From the NCBI GenBank assembly GCA_031835245.1, contig JAVKOQ010000005.1:372001-436000 (forward strand): a stretch of 64,000 bases of DNA. The letters run 5' to 3'. The DNA comes from Balamuthia mandrillaris. Its lineage: Eukaryota; Discosea; Longamoebia; Balamuthiidae. This document shows positions 56,582 to 64,000 of this stretch, piece by piece. The stretch's first letter is position 1. Every line of letters begins with the position of its first letter. Position numbers and translations under genes: made by a program. The notes under the pieces were generated by a model that was given only the letters and a program-made list of their open reading frames with translations, was not told the origin of the DNA and did not search any database.

Positions 56582-58621
56582 ATGCGCGTACAAATGATAC
56601 AGCTCTACTCCATTCTGGCACGATTGCTGGTGGTGGGAGCGGTGCTGTTCTTCTTCAATGCCTTCCTGCTGCCTCATGTCCGTGTGGCCCAGCAAACACG
56701 GCAACAACGCTCTCACACGTACATGGTCACTTCCTCCAAAACGATTCCGATCGAGGAAGCAGAGACCTACCCTTTGGGTCCCTCCCGCACAAACACCACC
56801 TCTGTCATTGTTCTCTGGCGAGAATCCATAACCCTCACCGCTGAAACGTTGGCCAACGTTTTGCAGGGTTGCTCCAGCGACACCCAGGTGCTTTACATCC
56901 ATCTCGACCTGAACTTCTGGCGTCCTATCCTGGAGCGTGTGGAGAAGCTGCGAGACAAGTACCCCAACCTTAGGATCCTCACCCTCTCTCAATGGGAGGA
57001 CAGACAAACGACCTATCGCAAAGGATTGGAGCGAGTGCCTTCCCGCTGGGTCCTCTTCCACGACAACAACAACCTCAACACCGAGGTAGACTTGCTCCAA
57101 AAGTTGATCAACGGTTTCCTCACAACTACCCCTGCACCCGTGCTGTTGGCTCCCCAAGTCGACGCCATCGACTCGAAGCACGGTGCCAAAGGAAAGGATC
57201 ACCACGCCGTCATGAAGATCACCCTCTTCAATGAAGAGGCTGTCGCGGCTCGCCTCTTGGACAACAACAACAACAACAAAGAATACGCTGTGTTTGGCGA
57301 GGAAGCATATGATGACAATGACGAACCAGCTTTGCTCCACTGGGCAGGATGGGACGGCATCCCCTTGCAAAACTCGATGGGTTTGAAAGTGGTTTCCGGT
57401 CCCGCCGTAGAGACTCATTCCTACATGCTGGATGCCTCTCGTTTCAGTGAGGATGACCTGAAGATCTTCAACGCTGACTGCGCCTTCTCGTCCTACCATA
57501 TCTGCCTTGGGCTAGCCTTGTACCAGCGCTACGGGTCACATGCCTCTGCGGTGCTGCGCAACTCCTCCTTCCACTACATCTACCCAAAGGCTCACCTCAA
57601 GCCAACAGATATCCCCCTGACGGTCACTCGATGGAACGCCTGGGACTGTCTCCTCTCCAACAGCTTTTTGGAGCATCGCTATGGTGTGAAGTACTTTCAC
57701 CAGTGCGGATGGGATTGGCACAACAGGGTGGCCTTCCACACTATCGAGTTTTGGGGGAAGGAGAACCAGCCTATCTCGAAGGATCCCATGGTTACTGCCG
57801 CTTTGGTCTATTCGATGTATGTGTTGCATCACGTCACTCATGTGCGCGCTGAACAACTCTATCGGGAGGGTTACTTTGAGGACATGGGAGACAAAAAGTT
57901 GGGTAGAAGGCAAGAAGTTAACAACGGATGGATGACGGCTAGAGAGGCGATTTCGTGGATATCAGACAGCCCAGACCTGTTTTCTTCGTCTGAGAACGCT
58001 ATCATGTTAGCTGCCCAACAACGTTCGGTGCCAAACGACTATCACGCTCATTCTAGCTTCGCTGTCAATGCGGATATGGACAGACGATGGATAAGAGAGG
58101 AGCTCGGAGTGCAGCAGAACCAGTTTCCGGAACACGACTATTGGCTTAAGGAAACAGCTAAGCACGACGATATCAACTGGTGTTACGTGAAGCTCGGGTT
58201 CTTGTGGATTCAAGGAAAATTTCCTGAACAGGTGCACAACGAAATGAAAGAGAAGGCCATTGTAATGCTTCAGTCCAACCGTAATACGGGACTCCATCGG
58301 TACTTGTTCCTGGTCAAGAAAGACACGGACACTATCAACCGAATTACGTCCGATGAAAGCATCAACTCCCTCCTTGCGAAGCATCAAGGCTATGAGTCCT
58401 GGTTTAAAGCATCTTTTTCGTGGGTGGATAAACGGGATGAGCTGATGAGAGGAACCTGCTTTTCCATCGAGCGGCGATATTGGTACACCTGTTCTGCCTC
58501 GTTGCCGTTGCATGTACCAGGATTCGACCTGGTGAAATGGGGAAAGAAGACCAATAATGAGGGCGAATATAGACTTCCCGGTGCTGGACTGTCGGTGACG
58601 AAAATACCTGGGGCAGATTAG
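56582..58621 (+). CDS. Type II membrane glycosyltransferase-like protein
   Basis: A single-exon frame of 679 residues. A short N-terminal tail and a hydrophobic anchor at about 9-30 (ILARLLVVGAVLFFFNAFLL) suggest a Golgi or ER type II protein. The lumenal part resembles GT-A (family 2-like) glycosyltransferases: VIVLWRESITLTAETLANVL, then LYIHLDLNF, and RVPSRWVLFHDNNNLNTE where a DxD-like metal site is expected (here His-Asp-Asn). The later two thirds are Trp/His/Cys-containing (WNAWDCLLSNSFLEHRYG; FHQCGWDWHN) and unlike any domain I can name. The donor and acceptor are unknown, and the catalytic assignment is inference. A copy of about 85 bases from its middle (57582-57667) lies 2.35 kb downstream. 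The 3' flank has a CT repeat at 58759-58800. Confidence 0.65.
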   Translation: MRVQMIQLYSILARLLVVGAVLFFFNAFLLPHVRVAQQTRQQRSHTYMVTSSKTIPIEEAETYPLGPSRTNTTSVIVLWRESITLTAETLANVLQGCSSDTQVLYIHLDLNFWRPILERVEKLRDKYPNLRILTLSQWEDRQTTYRKGLERVPSRWVLFHDNNNLNTEVDLLQKLINGFLTTTPAPVLLAPQVDAIDSKHGAKGKDHHAVMKITLFNEEAVAARLLDNNNNNKEYAVFGEEAYDDNDEPALLHWAGWDGIPLQNSMGLKVVSGPAVETHSYMLDASRFSEDDLKIFNADCAFSSYHICLGLALYQRYGSHASAVLRNSSFHYIYPKAHLKPTDIPLTVTRWNAWDCLLSNSFLEHRYGVKYFHQCGWDWHNRVAFHTIEFWGKENQPISKDPMVTAALVYSMYVLHHVTHVRAEQLYREGYFEDMGDKKLGRRQEVNNGWMTAREAISWISDSPDLFSSSENAIMLAAQQRSVPNDYHAHSSFAVNADMDRRWIREELGVQQNQFPEHDYWLKETAKHDDINWCYVKLGFLWIQGKFPEQVHNEMKEKAIVMLQSNRNTGLHRYLFLVKKDTDTINRITSDESINSLLAKHQGYESWFKASFSWVDKRDELMRGTCFSIERRYWYTCSASLPLHVPGFDLVKWGKKTNNEGEYRLPGAGLSVTKIPGAD

Positions 58622-58756
58622 TTGAAGTGAGAACGAAGAAGGAAAGGAAGAGGATTGCAGGAATGAATATGGCATTTCTGGAGTCATGTGCAGCATTCAT
58701 AAAGTTTATTTGTTATAAATTTGTTTTTTCCAACTTCTGTCTTTGCTTGACTTCTT

Positions 58757-58800
<44 letters not shown>

Positions 58801-58865
58801 GTCCCTCTCTCCCCCTCTCCTCTGTCTCCTGCAACATACCACAAGTTAACTGATAAATTTGTTTC

Positions 58866-59700
58866 CAATATGGAACAAGAAAATAACTGGACCAAACTGT
58901 TACGAAGTCCAGACGTCGGTCCATCCCAAGCACTCGACCCTATTTCCAACGCTGCTGACCTCCACAGCGTGGGCAAGCGGTTGGTCCACTGGTATGCCAT
59001 GAAAAGCCACAAAGAACGTTTGGCAGTTCAAAGCGAAGGAAACGGTCCTCCTTTCCATGTCCAATGCAACCCTGACGATGGTGTTATCGCGCAACTGCTT
59101 TGGCTCCCTGGCCGGAGAGCTGAACATTCCGAGTTGAAGGGTGGCCCAAGGCTCCATCCACGCTGCAGATGTACCAACCGCTCTCGTCACGGTTCCTCGT
59201 TGCAGTTTGGTCACTAGAGGTTGGAGCCACACCGATAACCAGGGAGGGATCTTCACGCAGGATAACAGTCCAGCAGTGCTTTTCCGTGCAAACAGCATTG
59301 CTGAGAAAACTCAGAGAATTGTACTAGCCATCGTCACTGACCTTAGATATCACTTGCCCCAAAGCTTGGCAGTGGGGACCCAGTTTGAACTTGGCTGGAG
59401 GTCCGATCTGAAGTCCCTGCATCATCGTCAGCAACTGGATATTTTGCTTCTCCAGAGTCTTGAAGTGAAGAAAGACGTTGCGTTGATGGTGCCACGTGCA
59501 TTCCTTCAGGTGTTCCTCAAGAGAACCTCTGGTCAACGTGACACCGCACCCTATGTCTGCCGAGGCGCATGAGAAGAGCATTGCAAGTTATGGTTTGGCA
59601 CTTGGCGAGGTGCTACGGCAGTTCCGCACCCCCATTTGCACGCTGTTCCACCGGAGAGAAGAGTTAACGGCTCGGGATCAAGCGAGAGAGCGAGAGCGAG

Positions 59701-59755
<55 letters not shown>

Positions 59756-59950
59756 AAGAGCATACACGCTGAGGACACGAAAGAACATGTTCGTTGAGTT
59801 CTCCTCTGCTGTTTTTAAAGGCAGGGCAGACGACGATGACCTCATTCAACGCTTTGCAAACAAAACGTGGAGCAGAAACGAGATTGTCCTCTAGTCCGTT
59901 TGAACTACAATCAGGGCACTTATTGGAGTCCTTGACCCAAAGGCTCACCT
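58866..59950 (-). pseudogene. TRAF-type zinc finger / SPRY domain gene, broken
   Basis: Read on the minus strand, pieces in successive frames show the end of a RING (KCPDC), TRAF-type zinc fingers (RFVCKALNEVIVVCP, GELNEHVLSCPQ, then TACKWGCGTAV and NHNLQC), a further finger (ADIGCGVTLTRGSLEEHLKEC), a coiled coil (LEKQNIQLLTMMQGL) and a SPRY domain (HCWTVILREDPSLVIGVAP, SGWYICSVDG, VRVALDMERRTVSFALN). A GA-rich (CT in sense) intron remains at 59690-59755. The breaks are a frame change near 59560-59585, an in-frame TAG at 59324-59326, and another frame change near 59085. The N-terminal half of the RING is missing, cut exactly where the copied glycosyltransferase fragment begins (59935). It would have been a ubiquitin-ligase-like adaptor. 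Confidence 0.8.
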
Positions 59951-60017
59951 CAAGCCAACAGATATCCCCCTGAGGTCACTCGATGGAACGCCTGGGACTG
60001 TCTCCTCTCCAACAGCT
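59935..60017 (+). repeat. Copied fragment of the glycosyltransferase-like gene
   Basis: About 83 bases match positions 57582-57667 almost perfectly, in the same orientation (ACCCAAAGGCTCACCTCAAG onward, to ACAGCTT), with one base deleted in a CGGTCAC context. It has no coding capacity here and forms the breakpoint of the TRAF/SPRY pseudogene. Confidence 0.85.
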
Positions 60018-60363
60018 TGTTGTAAATGAGACTAGGCAACCAAACGGGAGGATGAGTGCAAAGGAACCATGACATACAAGAGGAAACAGATGATGTGGAT
60101 GATAGTAATTGGGCCACATGCAAGTTGGTGGTCGACGTTAACGGTGGATCAGCTATTAAGATCTATGCTATCGAACAGGAGCAAAATACCACGAAGGCAG
60201 CTACCGGTGACACGGAACGAGAGGTTGATGAAGGAGGGAACAAAGAGGGACAATGCGAAAGATAAACGGATGGAAAACGGCGAGTCTGAGAGTCAGAAGA
60301 AGTCTCTCCGTCAGAGTAGAACAAACAAACTTTAAATAAAGGAGGGCTCTATTTGTCTAATTC
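60018..60363. other. Intergenic, no supported gene
   Basis: A 69-codon open frame (60056-60265) and its neighbours show no domain. The sequence is purine-rich. It may be remaining debris beside the pseudogene. One GGTCGACG site occurs near 60131. Confidence 0.35.
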
Positions 60364-61074
60364 TTAGTTGACCAAGGCGTATCCACTGCGGTGACTCCTG
60401 AACGCGCTTGCAAGCAAGAACAAGGTCACGCCGAAGTAAAAGGGCCAGGCGAGAATGGCCACAAGCCAACCGGGAGCTGCCCAGGCCCAGGTCTGATCGT
60501 TCAAGTCCTTATGGTGAGTGCCGAAAAAGGTTTCCCAAGGTCCCCAGTCACCTGGTGTCCGCCCAACGTCCTCACGGATGGCTTTGGGAAGAGTGGCAGC
60601 AAAGACCACAATGCAGATCGCGAAGAGTACGGTGCCCAGGGCTAACAATCCTCCCGCAATCAAAAGGCCTTGCTTCGAAGGAAGGGACTTGGAGGAAGAG
60701 CAACAGCTTTTGACGGAGATGTAGAGAGCAACTCCCAGGAAGAGGAGCATGCTTATAAAGAGAAGGAAGAAGGAGGCAGCAAACGTTTTGGTGACGTGAG
60801 TGAATCCATCTGCACCCCAAAAGCCGTTCTCCGGGGAGAAAGGAGGAGAAACAACGTCGCAGTTAAATCGGCAGATGGGTTCCGCAGAATCGCGGCATAG
60901 GACGTTGGCCCAGAAGAAGAAGGTGCCGGTGGCACAATTCGTCGAGGAGCTACCGGTGTTGATGGTGTAGGTGGTGGCAAAAGAGTACCAAGGAATAACC
61001 ATGGCGAGCACGATAAACACGGCCGTGGTCCATACACAGCAAAACCCGCAACACTTTTGAACGGTGCAACCCAT
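60364..61074 (-). CDS. Four-pass membrane protein (claudin/PMP22-like topology)
   Basis: A single-exon frame of 236 residues starts at the first ATG (MGCTVQKCCGFCCVW). The Cys-rich N-terminus, beginning Met-Gly-Cys, could be acylated. Hydrophobic segments lie at about 10-30 (TTAVFIVLAMVIPWY), 100-120 (FFLLFISMLLFLGVALYI), 138-165 (LIAGGLLALGTVLFAICIVV) and 205-225 (WLVAILAWPFYFGVTLFLLA). A long first extracellular loop contains several Cys and NCD-type positions. This four-helix arrangement resembles the claudin/PMP22/clarin superfamily, which is widespread in amoebae. Sequence similarity alone does not settle the family, so only the topology is firm. No introns are present. Confidence 0.7.
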   Translation of the reverse strand: MGCTVQKCCGFCCVWTTAVFIVLAMVIPWYSFATTYTINTGSSSTNCATGTFFFWANVLCRDSAEPICRFNCDVVSPPFSPENGFWGADGFTHVTKTFAASFFLLFISMLLFLGVALYISVKSCCSSSKSLPSKQGLLIAGGLLALGTVLFAICIVVFAATLPKAIREDVGRTPGDWGPWETFFGTHHKDLNDQTWAWAAPGWLVAILAWPFYFGVTLFLLASAFRSHRSGYALVN

Positions 61075-61715
61075 TTCCAAGCTGTTCGTTTTCCTCTTCT
61101 TCTGGTTTCTGTGTTATCCGTGTGATGAAGGAAAAAAAAAACAAAAAAAAAAAATGGCTTGTTAGCTATGTACTAAAAGCTTTCGCAACAAGGAAGAAAG
61201 GCCTCGGAAAAGTAGGCCAAGCAAAAAGCCCGCACTCCCACGAAACAACGAGAGGACAGGATAGGTGGATCCAAGAGACGTCTCCTTATAAAGCAAGAAT
61301 TTCGGTATACACGTGTCCTGTCCTTCCGAGCCGTCCGTTGAGAATTCTTTTTAAGATGGTTGACCCAAAGGCATGCCAAGCACGGAGAGATATGACAGGC
61401 ATGCAGGGGGACACCGGCCGCTCGAAGTGCCCTGGTTCCTTACGCTCTCGTAGCGCCGAACACCCAAACACCCCGGAAGCTATTCAAGACGACACGGGTA
61501 ATCCTTGTCCAATTTTCAGGACGACATGAAATTCTATAGTTACTTTTAAAAAACAGATTGAAGAAAGCTTCCGATGGGCTAGCCTTCTAGTCTTCTCCTT
61601 CTCCTTCTCCTTCTCCGTCTCCTTCTGAGTGTCTGTTCTTCTTCTTCTTCTTCATTGACGTGGAGGAGAGCACTCAACAAACAAACAAACAAACAAACAA
61701 ACAAACAAAAAAATA
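61075..61715. promoter_or_regulatory. Divergent intergenic region
   Basis: No gene is seen in 640 bp. It includes an inverted pair GCATGCC/GGCATGC at about 61371-61407, short CTTCTC and CTT repeats near 61595-61655 and a (CAAA)n tract at 61674-61707 that runs up to the next ATG, probably in the 5' UTR. Confidence 0.4.
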
Positions 61716-62157
61716 ATGCAGTCCACCGCGTCCACATCCACCGAGGCATCCGCCTCTCCTCCTTCGGTGAGCCCCACGAAGGCCTTTTTGGGCGGCATCG
61801 CCGTCGCGTTGCTCGGCGCTACTGCCGTTGGAGCTGTCGTTTGGTTTTGGTTGCAGCGCCACCGCAAGCGATCTTTCGCTTCCTCTCCTCCGCCCCCCGC
61901 CAGACCTCTCCCTCCTCTTCCTCTTCCGCTTCCGCTTCCACCGCCCGTGGTGGTGCCCTACCCGCTGCACGCGGCTGCCTTTGACGGAGACGTGGAGGCT
62001 CTGCGCCGTCTGGTGCTGTCCTCCGGTGGCAATGAGGCAGGAGCCGAGCTGGACATCAACGCCGCTGTGCCTGCCACTCCGCTCTTTGTGGGTGAGTCAC
62101 CCACCCTCACGGCTTGTGTCTCTCTCTTCTCTTCTTTTCTTCTCTTGTTCACTTCTT

Positions 62158-62205
<48 letters not shown>

Positions 62206-63637
62206 CTGATTCGTTGTTTCTCCTTCCTCTGCTTCTTCCGAGTAGCATGCCAACAAGGCCGAGCGGAGGCAGTCTCCCTCCTTCTCTCCGTGGCTGGCGT
62301 CCAAGTGGACGCCCCTCACCGCGCCTCAGGCCAGACGCCCCTCTACGTGGCCTCTCTCCACGGGCACGCCTCCGTAGTGCGAGTGCTGTTGGAGGAGGGA
62401 GGGGCCGATCCGAACTTGCCAGTGGTGCAGGACGGGACCACCGCCCTGTTCGTGGCCTGCCAGGAGGGGCATGCGGATGTGGTGGCAATCCTGTTGGAGG
62501 AGAAGTATGGTGTAGACCTCAATAGAGCTACAAGAATGGGAGGTAGGTTCTCTCTGTTCTCTCTCTCTATTCCTGCTCTGTTTCCTTGTTAATCGTCCTC
62601 CTCCTTATCACCTCCTTCTTTCATCCAAAGGAACCGCTCTCTTCATTGCCAGTCAGGAAGGTCATCACCAAGTAGTCTCGCTTCTTCTCTCCCACGGTCG
62701 CCAACTGGACCTCCATGCCCGCACATTGACCGGAAGCAGTGCCCTATCCGTGGCCAGCGCCAACGGCCACCATGGCATTGTCTCCTCTCTGTTGCAAGCT
62801 GAAGGTGAGTTCAAGTTGAGAGCAACTGCGTTGAATGGAATGGCACGCGATGGAACCACTCCTCTCTTCTTGGCATGTGAAGGCGGACATTTGGGGGTTG
62901 TTCGATTGTTGTTGAGACATCAACACGCTCCTCCTCAACAGGATATAGAACAAGACAAGAAGCAGAAAGAAGAGGATAGTGATGAAGAAGGTGAAGAAGA
63001 TGGCAGAGTGAAGCTGAATACGAGAAGATTTAGCGATTGGATGACGCCTTTGTTGGTTGCGGTTGAGCAAGGTCACGACGCCGTTGTTCATGAACTCCTC
63101 TGTTCTTCCGCCTCCGCTCCTCCTCCTTCTACGGAACCATCAACAGCAAACGAAGACGCTAACGGAAGAGTGATCTCGAATGGATTGCAGTTGGACTTGT
63201 TTTTGGAAGCTAAGAGAGAGGATGGATTCGGCGCCTTGAGCTTAGCTGCCAGTCAGGGAGCAGCTCCCGTTGTGGACTGGCTCCTTCAATGCGGAGCCAA
63301 CCCGAACTCTGAAGTTTCTGAAGGTACGAAAACGTAGACAGAGCGCGAGAGAGAGAACAAGCGAGAGTAAGAACATCCGACTCAACCGCGAAACGAACAA
63401 AAAATAGGAGTAACCCCATTATATCTGGCGGCGAGTAACGGCCACATATCGGTGGTGAAGCTGTTGCTTGAGCACAGTGGGGTCATGGTGGATGCGGCCA
63501 CGCCGGACGGTCGCACTCCTCTCTCAGCCGCTGCCCAAGCCGGTCACGGCGATGTCTTCAGAGAGCTGATGAAGGCGGGCGCGCTTCCTCCCTCTCTCCC
63601 TCCTGTTCGCCTGTGCGGCGATCATGTGACGTCATAA
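61716..63637 (+). CDS. Membrane-anchored ankyrin repeat protein
   Basis: Four exons (61716-62091, 62246-62542, 62631-63323 and 63408-63637), all spliced in phase 1, encode 531 residues. A Ser/Thr N-terminus is followed by a transmembrane helix at about 25-46 (FLGGIAVALLGATAVGAVVWFWL) with RHRKR on the far side, so the repeats should face the cytosol. A Pro/Leu-rich hinge leads into about nine ankyrin repeats (PLHAAAFDGDVEALRRLV; TPLYVASLHGHASVVRVLLE; TALFVACQEGHADVVAILLE; TPLYLAASNGHISVVKLLLE). An acidic insert interrupts the array after the sixth unit. Two of three introns coincide with repeat boundaries. It probably serves as a scaffold; its partner is unknown. The first intron holds a CT microsatellite. 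Confidence 0.88.
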
Positions 63638-63895
63638 CATCCACAAAAGGTAAAATTATCCCATATTTTGACCAATCGGAAAGTTTTAACACCATTTACC
63701 CGAAAAAACAGGTCAAGTTGGGCTCCATTTGTGCTGTAGATATCAAAATTTGCCGAAAATTACCAAAAAAAAAAATAAAAAACGAATTTTGAAAATGACG
63801 TAATTAGGGATTATAAATAAAAGGTTTTAATAGATGATCTGATCGTCGACAGAAATGAGTATTCTAAAAAGAAAAAGAAAGAGAGAGAGAAAAAG
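63638..63895. promoter_or_regulatory. Intergenic / upstream region of the last gene
   Basis: An AT-rich spacer with CCAATCGG near 63672, a CGTCGACA site at 63844-63851 and a GA-rich leader that ends directly before the ATG. Confidence 0.45.
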
Positions 63896-64000
63896 ATGAA
63901 CTTCCCAGCAGGAGGAGGAGGGTGGCCACCCCCTCACGGTGGTCCTCCACCACCTTTTCATGACGCTTCTCTTTTTATCCCGAGTCCTTCTCTCTCTTTT
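63896..64000 (+). CDS. Start of a Gly/Pro-rich protein, cut by the window end
   Basis: From the ATG at 63896 the frame reads MNFPAGGGGWPPPHGG and stays open to the edge (35 codons). The GA-rich leader and upstream GTCGACA site resemble those of other genes here. Too little is present to assign a family. Confidence 0.5.
   Translation, partial: MNFPAGGGGWPPPHGGPPPPFHDASLFIPSPSLSF

Noticed and set aside
60056-60265. 69-codon open frame beside the pseudogene
   Set aside because: There is no similarity to any family I know and no splice context; it may be debris.
1-64000. Spliceosomal snRNA and intact tRNA genes
   Set aside because: I looked for U1/U2/U4/U5/U6 landmarks and A/B-box pairs by eye and found none; a covariance search would be needed to exclude them.

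Overview
This window looks like gene-dense nuclear DNA of a free-living amoeba (Amoebozoa). The case rests on spliced genes with short GT-AG introns, a stand-alone 5S rRNA gene whose sequence resembles the Acanthamoeba type from memory, a SCAR/WAVE actin regulator, an NCoR-like corepressor, filamin/ankyrin/PH proteins and, most tellingly, receptor-type tyrosine kinases. The moderate GC content, lower than I recall for Acanthamoeba, and the CT-rich microsatellite introns would suit a relative such as Balamuthia. That placement is inference. No bacterial operons, CRISPR arrays, intact transposons or viral genes were seen.

Layout. 0.5-4 kb: eIF3c. 4.2-6.5 kb: an ankyrin-filamin-coiled coil-PH protein, tail to tail with SCAR/WAVE (6.6-8.7 kb). 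9.3-10 kb: a low-complexity protein. 10.9-20.6 kb: a giant SANT-domain corepressor with a probable one-base frameshift near its end. 20.7-23.3 kb: receptor tyrosine kinase 1 (RTK1), divergent from a YVH1/DUSP12 phosphatase (23.7-25.6 kb). 25.75-25.87 kb: 5S rRNA. 26.4-27.5 kb: a protein with a PP1-docking motif. 28.5-28.9 kb: TMEM258 (an oligosaccharyltransferase subunit). 29.1-32 kb: a NagB-LmbE fusion. 32.6-34.5 kb: a BTB/T1 protein. 34.7-38.6 kb: RTK2, divergent from the tandem pair RTK3 (38.9-41.6 kb) and RTK4 (41.9-44.7 kb). 45.2-47.2 kb: two tandem serine palmitoyltransferase small-subunit genes. 47.2-49.2 kb: an SDR epimerase. 49.7-52.4 kb: an EngA/Der-type double GTPase. 52.4-53.3 kb: a Cys-rich membrane protein. 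53.8-55.7 kb: phosphopantetheine adenylyltransferase. 56.6-58.6 kb: a type II membrane glycosyltransferase-like protein. 58.9-60 kb: a TRAF/SPRY pseudogene cut by a copied piece of that gene. 60.4-61.1 kb: a tetraspan protein. 61.7-63.6 kb: an ankyrin membrane protein. 63.9 kb onward: the start of another gene.

Functional themes. The genes are mostly independent, as expected in a eukaryote. They cover translation (eIF3c, 5S), chromatin repression, actin assembly, ER/sphingolipid/glycan metabolism (TMEM258, SPT small subunits, NagB-LmbE, glycosyltransferase), CoA synthesis and signalling. The most distinctive feature is the family of four receptor tyrosine kinases with a shared ectodomain, shared intron positions, local gene conversion and intron loss, and no tyrosine in the activation segment. 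Exon boundaries were deduced by hand from GT/AG sites, reading phase and paralogue comparison; they are models, not transcript data.
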